NCBI GenBank assembly: GCA_030683005.1
Contig: JAUXMY010000008.1
Location: 62,001-126,000 of the forward strand
DNA length: 64,000 nt
Source: Caulobacter sp.
GTDB taxonomy: Bacteria > Pseudomonadota > Alphaproteobacteria > Caulobacterales > Caulobacteraceae
Direction of reading: 5' to 3'
Of the stretch, positions 7,499 to 20,643 are shown in pieces. The position numbers and the translations under genes were made by a program. The notes beneath the pieces are model-generated. The model saw only the letters and a list, made by a program, of their open reading frames with translations, was not told the DNA's origin and ran no database searches. The stretch's first letter is position 1. The number at the start of each line of letters is the position of its first letter.

Positions 7499-8845
7499 TC
7501 AGCGCAGGACCGCGCCGGCCGCTCCGACCGTCTTGGGCGGGGTGCGCAGGTCGGCAGCGACGAGGCCGCGACCATAGACCTTGTCGACCCCTGGCGCGCC
7601 GAGATCGCGGGCGCTCCGGGCAAGGGCCTCGAGCGCCGCGCTGGCGCCGGCGGGGCCAGGTGCGGTGCGCAGGCTGGCCAGTCTTCCGGCGACCAGCGGG
7701 GCGGCGAAGGAGGTTCCCCTGACCGTGACGTAGCCACCGCCGACGCCGGCCGCGGCCATGTCGGCCCCAGGCGCGGCGAAGTCGAGATGCAGGGCGCGGC
7801 TGGCCTCGAGCAGCACCCTGTTGCGGCCATCGACGCCGGTGACGGCGATCACGCCAGGGTACGAGGCCGGATAGAGGGGCGGCGCCGCCGGGCCGTCGTT
7901 GCCGACCGCGGCGACAACCAGGACCCCTCGGGCGGTCAGCTGCGTGACTACTGCACGGAGGGCGGTGTTGGGCGGACCGACCAGGCTGACGTTGATCACC
8001 GAGACGTCCGAGCTCGCCAGCCAGCCCAGGCCGCGCACGATGGCCTCCGCCGAGCCGCCGGTGGGCCCATTGCCGTAGATGTCGGCGACCAGAAGGGTCG
8101 CGCCGGGAGCGGCGCCGCGGAAGGGCCCGGCGCCGCCGACCAGGAGGGACGCGTCAGCCGTGCCGTGCGGTTTGGGCTTCACGCCGCCGGGCGCGAAGCC
8201 GCGCTGTTCGATCCGCGCGCCGGCGAGAGCCGGGTGGCCGGCGTCGACGCCGGTGTCGACCAGTCCGATCCGGACGCCCGTAGCGGGGCGCGCAGTCCGC
8301 GCGGCGGCCGGCGCAGCTGTCGCGCCGCCCACTTCGCCAGCCGCGGAATAGATGTGGTTGTAGTCGTAGTCACCCGCCGGATCGGCCCTGCGCAGCCGTT
8401 TAACAGCCCGTCGTGCGTCCAGTCCGCGCGGGGTGGCCAAGGCAACGAGTCGCAGGTCGGTCCCCTCGATCGTGGTCGTCCGGAGCACGGTGAAGCCGGC
8501 CATCGCTACGCGAGCCAGCGACTCCGGCGACGGCGCGACGGCGAGCACCTCGCCACGCACCACCGGCGCACCGTTCGGATCGACATCGATCCGGTCACGG
8601 TTCTGGCGGATGAGCGTCTGCAGACGCAATCGGCGAAGATCAGTGACGGCGCCGAGCGTCCGGCCGGCGACGTCAGCGACGGGCAGGGTCGGGTCCACGG
8701 GCAGAGTGACCGACCCGGGCAGGCCGGCGGGCAAGCCGGGCAGGCCGGGGGTCCTCGGAATCTGGGCGCTCGCCGGCGCGGCCAGCACGGCCAGCAGGAC
8801 GGCGACGATTGCGCCACGGCTGCGTCTGTTCGAAGGTTCGCGCAT
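7499..8845 (-). CDS. Secreted S8 (subtilisin-like) serine protease
   Basis: This is an exported peptidase. The ATG at 8845 is chosen because AGGA lies five bases upstream; a start at 8881 lacks a site. A signal peptide ends at APASAQ. A pro-region of about 170 residues precedes the peptidase domain, which has the Asp of GLVDTGVDAGHP, the His of KPHGTADASLLVGG and the Ser of VRGTSFAAPLVAG, with INVSLVGPPN supplying the substrate strand. The pro-region and domain order fit secreted subtilases. It diverges from the ECF sigma gene across a perfect 13-base palindrome, and genes of this type often neighbour ECF/anti-sigma pairs. Confidence 0.88.
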   Translation of the reverse strand: MREPSNRRSRGAIVAVLLAVLAAPASAQIPRTPGLPGLPAGLPGSVTLPVDPTLPVADVAGRTLGAVTDLRRLRLQTLIRQNRDRIDVDPNGAPVVRGEVLAVAPSPESLARVAMAGFTVLRTTTIEGTDLRLVALATPRGLDARRAVKRLRRADPAGDYDYNHIYSAAGEVGGATAAPAAARTARPATGVRIGLVDTGVDAGHPALAGARIEQRGFAPGGVKPKPHGTADASLLVGGAGPFRGAAPGATLLVADIYGNGPTGGSAEAIVRGLGWLASSDVSVINVSLVGPPNTALRAVVTQLTARGVLVVAAVGNDGPAAPPLYPASYPGVIAVTGVDGRNRVLLEASRALHLDFAAPGADMAAAGVGGGYVTVRGTSFAAPLVAGRLASLRTAPGPAGASAALEALARSARDLGAPGVDKVYGRGLVAADLRTPPKTVGAAGAVLR

Positions 8846-8897
8846 GGCGTCCTTTTGTCTGCCTGGGACGTTGTCGCCCAAACTATCCTGTTGTCAC

Positions 8898-8931
8898 GGG
8901 ATGAAACGTCCCGATCCCGACGTTTCATCCC
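8898..8931. promoter_or_regulatory. Palindromic divergent ECF promoter
   Basis: GGGATGAAACGTC (8898-8910) and its exact reverse complement (8919-8931) flank an 8-base spacer. On each strand GAAAC is followed after 13 bases by CGTT. One symmetrical element could therefore serve as overlapping promoters for the sigma gene to the right and the protease gene to the left. A third copy of the GGGATGAAAC half lies at 7473-7482. Confidence 0.6.
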
Positions 8932-8946
8932 TGAAAAGGTGAGTCC

Positions 8947-9441
8947 TTGGACCTGTTTGAACGGGAGATCGTCGATCTGCTCCCGCGTCTGCGGCGGTTC
9001 GCCCGGACGCTGGCCGGCAATGTTGCCGATGCCGACGACCTGGTGCAGCTGACCGTCGAACGGGGCCTGGCTCGCCGGAGCCAGTGGATCACTGGTACGC
9101 GACTGGACAGCTGGATGATGCGGATCATGAAAAACGCCTGGATCGACGAGGCCCGCTCTCGCGGCCGCAAGCGGATGGTGGCCGGTCCTGATGACATGGC
9201 CGACCGGGTCGTAGACCCCTCGGTGGCCTCGGCCGATATGCGGATCGAGGCGATCGCCATCCGCCAGGCAATGACCCGGCTGCCGGACGACCAGCGGCTG
9301 GCGGTGGCGCTGGTGCTGGTCGAGGGCCTGTCCTACGCCGAGGCCGCCGAGGTGCTGGAAATCCCGGCCGGCACCCTGACCAGCCGGCTGGTGCGCGGAC
9401 GGATGGCCCTGATGGCTGACCTGGGCGGCATGGAGGCGTAG
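8947..9441 (+). CDS. ECF-family RNA polymerase sigma factor
   Basis: This 164-residue sigma-70 factor has region 2 (RRFARTLAGNVADADDLVQLTVERGL, RLDSWMMRIMKNAWIDEAR) and region 4 (LPDDQRLAVALVLVEGLSYAEAAEVLEIPAGTLTSRLVRGR). The TTG at 8947 fits the AAGGTGAG site 5-8 bases upstream. The anti-sigma gene begins three bases after its stop. It probably transcribes its own operon, the divergent protease and the Gly/Ser/Ala-rich protein through the shared promoter motif; the activating signal is unknown. Confidence 0.9.
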   Translation: MDLFEREIVDLLPRLRRFARTLAGNVADADDLVQLTVERGLARRSQWITGTRLDSWMMRIMKNAWIDEARSRGRKRMVAGPDDMADRVVDPSVASADMRIEAIAIRQAMTRLPDDQRLAVALVLVEGLSYAEAAEVLEIPAGTLTSRLVRGRMALMADLGGMEA

Positions 9442-9443
9442 CG

Positions 9444-10157
9444 ATGACCGTGACCGACGAGATGCTGATGGCCTATGTCGACGGCGAGCTGTCGCCCGAA
9501 GACCGGGCGATGGTTGACGCCGCGGCGGCGGCCGACGAGGTGCTGACCGCCCGTCTGGCGCGCCACCTTCTGCTGGCCGGCGGCCTGCGCGGCGCTTTCG
9601 CCGACATCGCCGATGAACCCGTGCCCGGGCGGCTGACGGCGCTGCTCGGCGGCGGCAAGGTGGACAGTCTGGACGCCGCGCGCGCGCGCCGGAAGACGCC
9701 GACCTGGGGCCAGTGGGGCATGATCGCGGCCGGTCTGGTCGCCGGCGTGATGGTCGGCGTGAGCGTGCCGCGCGGCGGTCAGCCGATGGTCGGGGCCGAC
9801 ATGCGCGCGCACGGACAGCTCGCCTCCGCGCTGGACAGCCAGCTGGCGGCCGCCCCGGAAAAGGGCGCGCTGGTCAAGGTGGGGCTGAGCTTCCGCACGC
9901 AGGACCATCGCTATTGCCGCACGTTTACCGTGACGAAGGGCGAGGGGCCGGCGGGCCTGGCCTGTCGGGACAGCGACGGCTGGGCCGTGCGGATGGCCGT
10001 GCCAGTAGAGGCGACCCCGCGTGGCGACTACCGAACCGCAGGCAGCGAGATACCGCCGGAGATCCTCGAGGCCGCGCAGGCGATCATGATCGGGGAGCCA
10101 TTAGACCAGACCGGCGAAGCGACGGCGAAGGCGCACGGCTGGCGACATGGGTACTGA
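9444..10157 (+). CDS. Membrane-anchored anti-sigma factor
   Basis: This is the likely partner that holds the ECF factor inactive at the membrane. The cytoplasmic N-terminus (DEMLMAYVDGELSPEDRAMVDAAAA) resembles the anti-sigma domain, though the zinc-binding His/Cys pattern is not obvious. One membrane helix follows (about residues 92-108, WGMIAAGLVAGVMVGVSVP). The periplasmic part of about 125 residues has two Cys (YCRTF, LACRDS) and may sense the signal. It follows the sigma gene by two bases. Length and layout are typical of ECF anti-sigma proteins. Confidence 0.82.
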   Translation: MTVTDEMLMAYVDGELSPEDRAMVDAAAAADEVLTARLARHLLLAGGLRGAFADIADEPVPGRLTALLGGGKVDSLDAARARRKTPTWGQWGMIAAGLVAGVMVGVSVPRGGQPMVGADMRAHGQLASALDSQLAAAPEKGALVKVGLSFRTQDHRYCRTFTVTKGEGPAGLACRDSDGWAVRMAVPVEATPRGDYRTAGSEIPPEILEAAQAIMIGEPLDQTGEATAKAHGWRHGY

Positions 10158-10219
10158 CACGCTAAGTCGGCCCGGTCGGAAGGACCTATCCCCGACCCTT
10201 GGATCAGGCGGCGGCGGTC

Positions 10220-10785
10220 GCGGCTTCGAGGGCAGCACCAGCCAGGGCCCGACCGGACCGAAACTCCGGTAACTCTTGGACTTGTGGCACTGCTGGTGGC
10301 TGATCTGCACATCGCGAGCCGTGATGTCGTTCACGATCACCAGCCCGCCGATCTAATCAGCCAGATTGTCCGGAGTGACGGTCCGCGGGCGGTCAAATCC
10401 TCGCCCCGGAACCAGACCCAGTTCGATCTCATAATCGAGAAGCTTCACGTGGCCGGGGCGAACGATGTCGGCGTCGGGCGGCGCGATGCTGGACGAGGCC
10501 TTGGTGAAGATCACGTTGTTCACCACCTGGGCCGGATCGCCGCCGACCTCGCGAATGTGGTCCGCGTAGTTGGTCGCCTGACAGACAAACCGGGCCTCCT
10601 GGGTGACGGGGCTGAGCACCCTTTGCGCGACTACCTGCTCGCCGGAGTTCTCCGCGGTGCGCGCATCCTGCGGGCCCCCGCCTTCGAAGAAGGCGCGCGT
10701 GTTGGGATAGGCGCCAGCGAGCCGGCGCAGGAGCAGGCGATCCACGACCGCCGCCCCGCCCACGGCGGGGGCCTGATCCACCACA
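10220..10785 (-). pseudogene. Fumarylacetoacetate hydrolase family protein, broken
   Basis: The minus frame shows family sequence: ARFVCQATNYADHIREVG, VIFTKASSSIAPPDADIVRPG, LLDYEIELGLVPG, then after a stop codon VNDITARDVQ and KSYRSFGPVGPWLVL. A TAG at 10353-10355 interrupts the frame. The 5' end is replaced by an IS3 fragment, so the first codons now read as transposase. After GPWLVL the sequence loses similarity. Intact members cleave C-C bonds or hydrate keto acids in aromatic catabolism; this copy cannot be functional. Confidence 0.75.
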
Positions 10786-10939
10786 GCGATCGACTTGCCC
10801 TGACCGGTCAGGACATCAGCCTGACGCAGCTTGGCGACAATCTCTTCGGGCTTGTGGCGCTTCCTTGCCATCGTTCCATCCATCCAAACTGGTCCTGCGA
10901 CCAACATAAGAGATGGACCACTTCAAGGGGGTCAGACCA
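10786..10939 (-). mobile_element. IS3-family right-end remnant
   Basis: This stretch matches the right end of the IS at 1021-2317 (2167-2317), including the terminal inverted repeat and the first 29 codons of orfA (ATG at 10871, MARKRHKPEEIVAKLRQ). Unlike the longer copy it keeps the orfA frame here. It ends abruptly at 10786, where fumarylacetoacetate-hydrolase-like sequence begins. Either the element was truncated by deletion or one-ended recombination occurred. Confidence 0.8.
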
Positions 10940-11035
10940 GATCAGGCCCTCGGGGCTATTGCCGTCTTTCCGCCCCCACCCCACGGCATTGCGGACCATT
11001 GCGCCGAAAGCTACACCAGCGACCGGAGCCCTCCG

Positions 11036-11464
11036 TTGCCGCACCTGTTTCGCCATCTCTGCATCGGTCTTTGCGTCGCCCTGCTGGCGGCGATGAACCT
11101 GCATGGCGTTTCGCAGGTCCAGCATGCCATCGCCCATGCGAGCGACTGGCCGGCGGTGGCCATCGCCGGCGCGGATAGTGATCATCATCTGCCTGGCGGC
11201 GGTCATGTCGCCCATGTGCATCTGGCGCCCGACGAAGCGCCGGATGCCGACATCGAGGAGGACGCCGACGGCCCGCGCCCGGTCAGCCACCATCACCATG
11301 CCGGCGGCGATGTTCCGGCCGCGATGCCGGACGCTGGCCGGATGCTGACGGCGGCCCTGTCGCCGACCGCTCTGATCTGGCGGCCCGGACCTGATCCCGC
11401 CCTGTCGAGCCTTGCCGGCGACGGGCCGGAACACCCTCCCAAACGGAAGCGCACGGTCGTCTGA
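11036..11464 (+). CDS. His-rich exported protein at head of RND efflux operon
   Basis: This protein of about 142 residues has a hydrophobic N-terminus (HLCIGLCVALLAAMNLHG) and several His clusters (SDHHLPGGGHVAHVH, VSHHHHAGG), suggesting periplasmic metal binding. I start it at the TTG at 11036, eight bases after GGAG. The open frame reaches back into the IS end at 10913, and an internal ATG at 11092 is also possible. It lies 48 bases before the TolC-like gene. I know no named family; a metal chaperone or sensor role is inferred from composition and position. Confidence 0.55.
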   Translation: MPHLFRHLCIGLCVALLAAMNLHGVSQVQHAIAHASDWPAVAIAGADSDHHLPGGGHVAHVHLAPDEAPDADIEEDADGPRPVSHHHHAGGDVPAAMPDAGRMLTAALSPTALIWRPGPDPALSSLAGDGPEHPPKRKRTVV

Positions 11465-11512
11465 ACCGACGCGGCCTGTCGGCTGCGCGCAACCCGTTTC
11501 CCGGAGATTCCC

Positions 11513-12819
11513 TTGAAGACCCCGATAGCCGGCTGCGCCGGATCGTGGGCGCGTCTGGGAGCCGTTTCGGCCCTGGCGCTCTCACTTGCGGCCTTGCCGC
11601 CTCAAACCACCATGGCTCAGGAGCCGGCGGCCTCCGCAAGCGGGCCCGTGCTGTCCCTGGACCGCGCGCTCGCTCGCGCTGCGGAGGTTGATCCGGGACT
11701 GCCGGGCATGGAGGCTCGCGCTCGCGCCGGCGAGGCCTCCGTCCGTCAGGCCGACGTGCGTCCCAACCCCACACTTGGCCTGACCGTGGAGAACCTGCCC
11801 ACGCTGGGCGGGAGCGGCGTCCTGTCCCGGACCGAGTCGACGCTGGCCTATGAGCAGCGCTTCGAGCGCGGCGGTGACCGCCCCGCGCGGGTGGCGCTGG
11901 CGCGGGGCGAGGCTGCCCTGGCCCAGGCGGAAGCAGCCATCCGGCGGCTGGACCGGCTGGAGCAGGCGCAGCGCGCCTGGGCCGAGGCCCTCGCCGCCGA
12001 CGCCGAATTGCGGATCGCCCGCGAGCGTCTTGAGCTGGCGAGGCGCTTCCGGACCGAGGTGCAGCGCCGCGTCGACATGGCCCGCGATCCGCTCTTCGCG
12101 GGCGCCCGGGCCAGAGCCGAGCTCGCCCAGGCGGAGATCGAGTTCGAGCAGGCCGGGATCGCCGCCCGCCTCGCGCGCGCCACGCTCGGACGCTTCTGGG
12201 TCGGAGGCTCCGACTTCTCGCTCGATCCAGCCGACTTCGAAGACACCGCCCGGTCACGCGACGCGGCAGGGCCGGCCGCCACTATCGACCTTGCCGTTCC
12301 AGCGGCGCAGCGGGACATCGCCCGCGCCCGGATCAGCCTCGAACAGGCCCGGGCCACGCCGGACGCCACCTTGAGCGTCGGTGTTCGCCAGTTCTGGGAC
12401 GGCCCGGAACTTGGCCTGGTTGTCGGGGGGTCCATCCCGCTTGGCCGCTATGACCGCAACGAGGGCGCCATCGAGCGGGCCCGGCTGGAGGGCGTCGCCG
12501 CCGAGGCCGACATGGCGGCGATGAAGCAGGAGCGCGAGCGCGAGATCGCCCGGCTGCAGGTCCTGCTCGCGTCGCGGGCTCTGGAGATCCGGCGCATCAC
12601 GGAAGATGTCCTGCCCGAGGCTGAACGCGCCGTCGTCCAGGTTCGAGAAGGCTTCGCGCGCGGCGGCTTCACCTACAACGACGTCATCACCGCCCAGACC
12701 GCCCTGCTGTCGACCAGGGCGCGCAGGGTGGCCGTTCTCAAGCAATTCCATATCGACCGCGCCCGCCTCGACAGGCTGACCGGCGCCCACGCAGCCCTGC
12801 TCGGCCTGGAGGCCCGCCC

Positions 12820-12823
<4 letters not shown>
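11513..12823 (+). CDS. czcC: TolC-family outer membrane channel of heavy-metal RND efflux (CzcC-like)
   Basis: This is the outer membrane component of a tripartite metal efflux pump. The TTG at 11513 follows GGAG by six bases. A signal peptide ends near TTMAQ. The protein (436 residues) has the two long coiled-coil halves of TolC/CzcC proteins, for example LARAAEVDPGLPGMEARARAGEASVRQADVRPNPTLGL and later EGFARGGFTYNDVITAQTALLSTRARRV. Its stop overlaps the adaptor start (ATGA). The czc name follows the pump subunit; nickel and cobalt (Cnr-type) are equally possible substrates. Confidence 0.85.
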
Positions 12824-17989
<5,166 letters not shown>

Positions 17990-18004
17990 CCGGAGACCTG
18001 AACC

Positions 18005-18628
18005 ATGTACAACGCCGACAAGCCCGACGCCTCCGAACTGCCCTCGACGGGCAGGCTGCTGAAGTCGACCGGCATCGCCGTGGTCGTCGCGTCCGCCCTG
18101 CTCGTCACCGTCGTCCTGCCCGCCGAGTACGGCGTCGACCCCACACGGATCGGCTCGCTCCTCGGTCTGACCGAAATGGGCCGAGTCAAGATGCAGCTGG
18201 CGCAGGAAGCCGAGGCAGAGGCAGAGGCCGGCGCCCAGGCTGCCTCGCCGCCGCCGGTCGCCAGCACCGCCGTACCGACGACGACCGCGCCGACGACGGA
18301 ACCGACGGGGTCCGGCCGAACGGACGAAACCGTCATCACCCTGGCGCCCGACCAAGGTGCCGAAATCAAGCTGGTGATGGAGCAGGGCGCCAAGGTCCGC
18401 TACGTCTGGGCCAGCAGCGGCGGGCCCGTCAACTTCGACGTCCACGCGGACCGGCCCGGGACGCCCTACCACGGCTACGGAAAGGGCTCGTCCCTGCGCG
18501 AAGAGGGCGAACTCGTCGCCGCCTTCACCGGCAGTCACGGTTGGTTCTGGCGCAACCGGACCGGCGCCCCGGTGACGATTACCCTAAGGACGACCGGGAC
18601 CTATACCGCGATCAAACGCGTCGTGTGA
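18005..18628 (+). CDS. Single-pass transmembrane anchor protein of metal efflux operon
   Basis: The 207-residue protein has one membrane helix (about residues 24-42, GIAVVVASALLVTVVLPAEYG), an acidic Ala-rich linker, a Thr/Pro-rich linker (TAVPTTTAPTTEPT), and a C-terminal domain of about 95 residues (VKMQLAQEAEAE before it; VRYVWASSGGPVNFDVHADRPG and GSHGWFWRNRTG inside). Proteins of this layout are commonly seen downstream of CzcA-type pumps. The fold of the outer domain looks beta-rich. It probably assists the pump or binds metal; the function is unproven. Confidence 0.7.
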   Translation: MYNADKPDASELPSTGRLLKSTGIAVVVASALLVTVVLPAEYGVDPTRIGSLLGLTEMGRVKMQLAQEAEAEAEAGAQAASPPPVASTAVPTTTAPTTEPTGSGRTDETVITLAPDQGAEIKLVMEQGAKVRYVWASSGGPVNFDVHADRPGTPYHGYGKGSSLREEGELVAAFTGSHGWFWRNRTGAPVTITLRTTGTYTAIKRVV

Positions 18629-18686
18629 GCCGGCTCGCGAGCCCCTCATCGTTGACCGGCGACCTTGGGGCAGTGGGCTATCCCGG

Positions 18687-19073
18687 CTAGAGCCATTCCA
18701 ATGCAGCTTGCAGCTTCTCGCCGACCAGGGTGGCCTGCGCTTTGAGCGCCTGATTATCGATGGACTGCATCGACGCGGCCGGATCGATGGCGGCGACCTC
18801 TATCAGGCAGTCGTCGGCTTCCTGAATGATGACATTGCACGGCAACATGAGGCCGACCTTGTCCTCCAGCAGCAGCGCCTCATGAGCCAGGGCGGGGTTG
18901 CAGGCGCCGAGAATGAGGTAGGGACGGAACTCGACGCCGATTTTGGTCTTGAGCGTCTGACGGATGTCGATCTCACTGATGACGCCAAAGCCCTCACGGG
19001 CGAGTGCGGCCTTCACCTTGACGACGGCCTCATCAAAAGGCCCGTCTAGCATCTTCGAGAAATAGTAGCTCAT
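18687..19073 (-). CDS. DUF302 domain protein
   Basis: The protein is 128 residues from the ATG at 19073, which has GGAG six bases upstream; a longer start at 19097 is less likely. The family pattern is MSYYFSKMLDGPFDEAVVKVKAALAREGFGVISEIDIRQTL, then YLILGACNPALAHEAL and GLMLPCNVIIQE. DUF302 proteins are small cytoplasmic or exported proteins often found in metal-stress loci; the biochemical role is unknown. It is oriented against the efflux operon and with the Spy-like gene upstream. Confidence 0.85.
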   Translation of the reverse strand: MSYYFSKMLDGPFDEAVVKVKAALAREGFGVISEIDIRQTLKTKIGVEFRPYLILGACNPALAHEALLLEDKVGLMLPCNVIIQEADDCLIEVAAIDPAASMQSIDNQALKAQATLVGEKLQAALEWL

Positions 19074-19107
19074 GGCGGCTCCAATCACCTGAGACACGGC
19101 GGACGAT

Positions 19108-19662
19108 CTAGTGCGCCATGCCGCCGCAGAGGCTCTTGTCGGCCATGACTCGCTGCTCGGCGGTCAGGACGCGGTAGAGACCGGAGACGGCCGCCCGAAC
19201 CTTTTGGAGCGCCTTGAGGTGCTCCTTCATCATCGCCTCATGATGCGCCAGACGCTCGGGGAGCGGCTTGGACATCATCATCGCCATCATGCCGCCTCCG
19301 GCCTTCATGCCGGGCATAGAGCCAGGCCCCATGGGCCTCGCCATGGTCATGCCGGCGGGCATGGGGTGCGCAGGGACCTTTGCTGCAGCGGCGAAGGTGT
19401 TCCACGCCTTGAGCTGCCGGTCGGTGAGATCCAGCTTTGCCTTCACAGCTGACAGGTGCTGCTCCGACAGGCCCATGCAATGCATCGGCCCCATGCCGGT
19501 CATCCCGCCCATGGCCATCATGCCGCCCTTGGCGGCGGGAGGGGCCGCCTGATCGGGAGCCGGGCCGTGATCATGAGCCGGCGCGGGCTGTTCAGCCGCA
19601 TAGGCGGAGGTGGCCAACCCTAGTGCTGCAACGAGGAACAGGGGCTTGAATGACATGGACAT
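19108..19662 (-). CDS. Periplasmic Spy/CpxP-like Met/His-rich protein (LTxxQ motif)
   Basis: The signal peptide ends at AYAAE. A His-rich segment (APAHDHGPAPDQ) and Met-rich segments (KGGMMAMGGMTGMGPMHCMG; GGGMMAMMM) flank a Spy-type helical core with KAKLDLTDRQLKAWNTFAAAA and a C-terminal VLTAEQRVMADK. Methionine and histidine clusters are typical of periplasmic copper or silver binding. The 184-residue protein sits between the DUF302 gene and a Cys-rich peptide gene. A chaperone or copper-buffering role is inferred. Confidence 0.75.
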   Translation of the reverse strand: MSMSFKPLFLVAALGLATSAYAAEQPAPAHDHGPAPDQAAPPAAKGGMMAMGGMTGMGPMHCMGLSEQHLSAVKAKLDLTDRQLKAWNTFAAAAKVPAHPMPAGMTMARPMGPGSMPGMKAGGGMMAMMMSKPLPERLAHHEAMMKEHLKALQKVRAAVSGLYRVLTAEQRVMADKSLCGGMAH

Positions 19663-19901
19663 GACGTTCGACTTTCTGGATCAGGCTGATCCCATCAGCG
19701 CAGTATCCGCCGACCTGTCCCCCTCATCCTTGATCTGTCGCAAACGCCAGGGCGGACGATCCGTTCCAGTTCCGAGAGCTACAAGATGCGCCTGCCTTTT
19801 GCCGGCTGTGGTTCGCGCTCAGACAGATGCCGCTGCCTGACAAGAATGCGTGGAACGTCTGCCTGGCCGGATCAGTCCGTCGCTGCCTGGGCAGACGAAA
19901 A
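19663..19901. other. Intergenic region upstream of Spy-like gene
   Basis: I find no credible gene in this stretch. It should contain the promoter for the minus-strand Spy-like and DUF302 genes. No operator resembling the CsoR sites at 23044-23119 was seen here. Confidence 0.4.
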
Positions 19902-19931
19902 GACGCCCGCGCCGTTGCTGGCGCGGGCGTC
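19902..19931 (-). terminator. Rho-independent terminator after Cys-rich peptide gene
   Basis: GACGCCCGCGCC and GGCGCGGGCGTC form a perfect 12-base stem with a 6-base loop. Read on the minus strand it is followed by TTTT. It lies 24 bases after the stop of the Cys-rich peptide gene. Confidence 0.8.
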
Positions 19932-19955
19932 CCTTAGCTAGCGCTCGCTATCCCG

Positions 19956-20108
19956 CTACGGGCAGCAGGGCGATCCGCCGCCGCAGCAGGCCGCGAGGAC
20001 CTCGCAGCAACTGGAAACGGCCTGGATGACCGTGTCCGGCGAGGCCGCGAAAGCCGCGCCGGCGGAGCCGAGCAGCAGCAGGGTGGCGGTGAGAACGATA
20101 CGTTTCAT
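19956..20108 (-). CDS. 50-residue secreted Cys-rich peptide
   Basis: This small frame has a strong start: AAGGA upstream of the ATG at 20108. It encodes MKRIVLTATLLLLGSAGAAFA, a textbook signal peptide, followed by about 29 residues that hold three Cys pairs (SSCCEV, AACCGG, SPCCP). It ends in TAG at 19956 with a perfect terminator just beyond. Paired cysteines in a periplasmic peptide next to a copper ATPase suggest thiolate metal binding. I know no named family for it. Confidence 0.7.
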   Translation of the reverse strand: MKRIVLTATLLLLGSAGAAFAASPDTVIQAVSSCCEVLAACCGGGSPCCP

Positions 20109-20147
20109 AGCGATAGTCCTTGTTGAATTGATGGATGATCTTGTCTG

Positions 20148-20516
20148 TCAGACCGCCCATCGGGGAGGCGGCACGGCGGGATCGACCTCGATCCCATCGA
20201 GCGTGTGTCGCTCCCTCTCGAAGAAAACCTCGTACGCGATGCGTACCGGCTCCGTTACCTGCGGCCCCACCTGCGGCGCGAGCCGACAGCCAACCGCACA
20301 ATCGAGCTGTGGCGCGCGCGCGCCCTGTCCCTGATGATCGTCGCCGGCCATTGGCGTCATAATCATCGCGTCGCACTCTGCGCTCTGGGCTTGCGCCATG
20401 CAAAGGGGAGCGGCCAACAGCACGGTCGCGCTGACAAGGCCCAGCAGAAGACGCAGGAAGGCGCCACCGAACAAGCGGTGCTTCGCAGAGGCAGAGAGGC
20501 GATTCAGCTGCCGCAT
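20148..20516 (-). CDS. Hypothetical exported protein
   Basis: I start this at the ATG at 20516 (122 residues); a TTG at 20588 would add 24 residues. A long hydrophobic segment (AFLRLLLGLVSATVLLAAPLCMAQAQS) looks like a signal peptide or anchor. The mature part has Cys in AECDAM and LDCAVGC, a Met/Asp/His stretch (MIMTPMAGDDHQ) and a C-terminal RIAYEVFFERERHTLDG. It lies between the copper ATPase and the Cys-rich peptide on the same strand, so a periplasmic copper-related role is plausible. The family is not recognised. Confidence 0.5.
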   Translation of the reverse strand: MRQLNRLSASAKHRLFGGAFLRLLLGLVSATVLLAAPLCMAQAQSAECDAMIMTPMAGDDHQGQGARAPQLDCAVGCRLAPQVGPQVTEPVRIAYEVFFERERHTLDGIEVDPAVPPPRWAV

Positions 20517-20643
20517 CACATCAATGGCTGATGTTTCGACTCGGAACGGGATTTCGCGCAAGAAGTCATCGTCGGCCTGGCCCTCCAACGACTATACGGC
20601 GCTCGCACGGGCATCCCTCATCAGAGACGCCCGCGCGCCGGTC

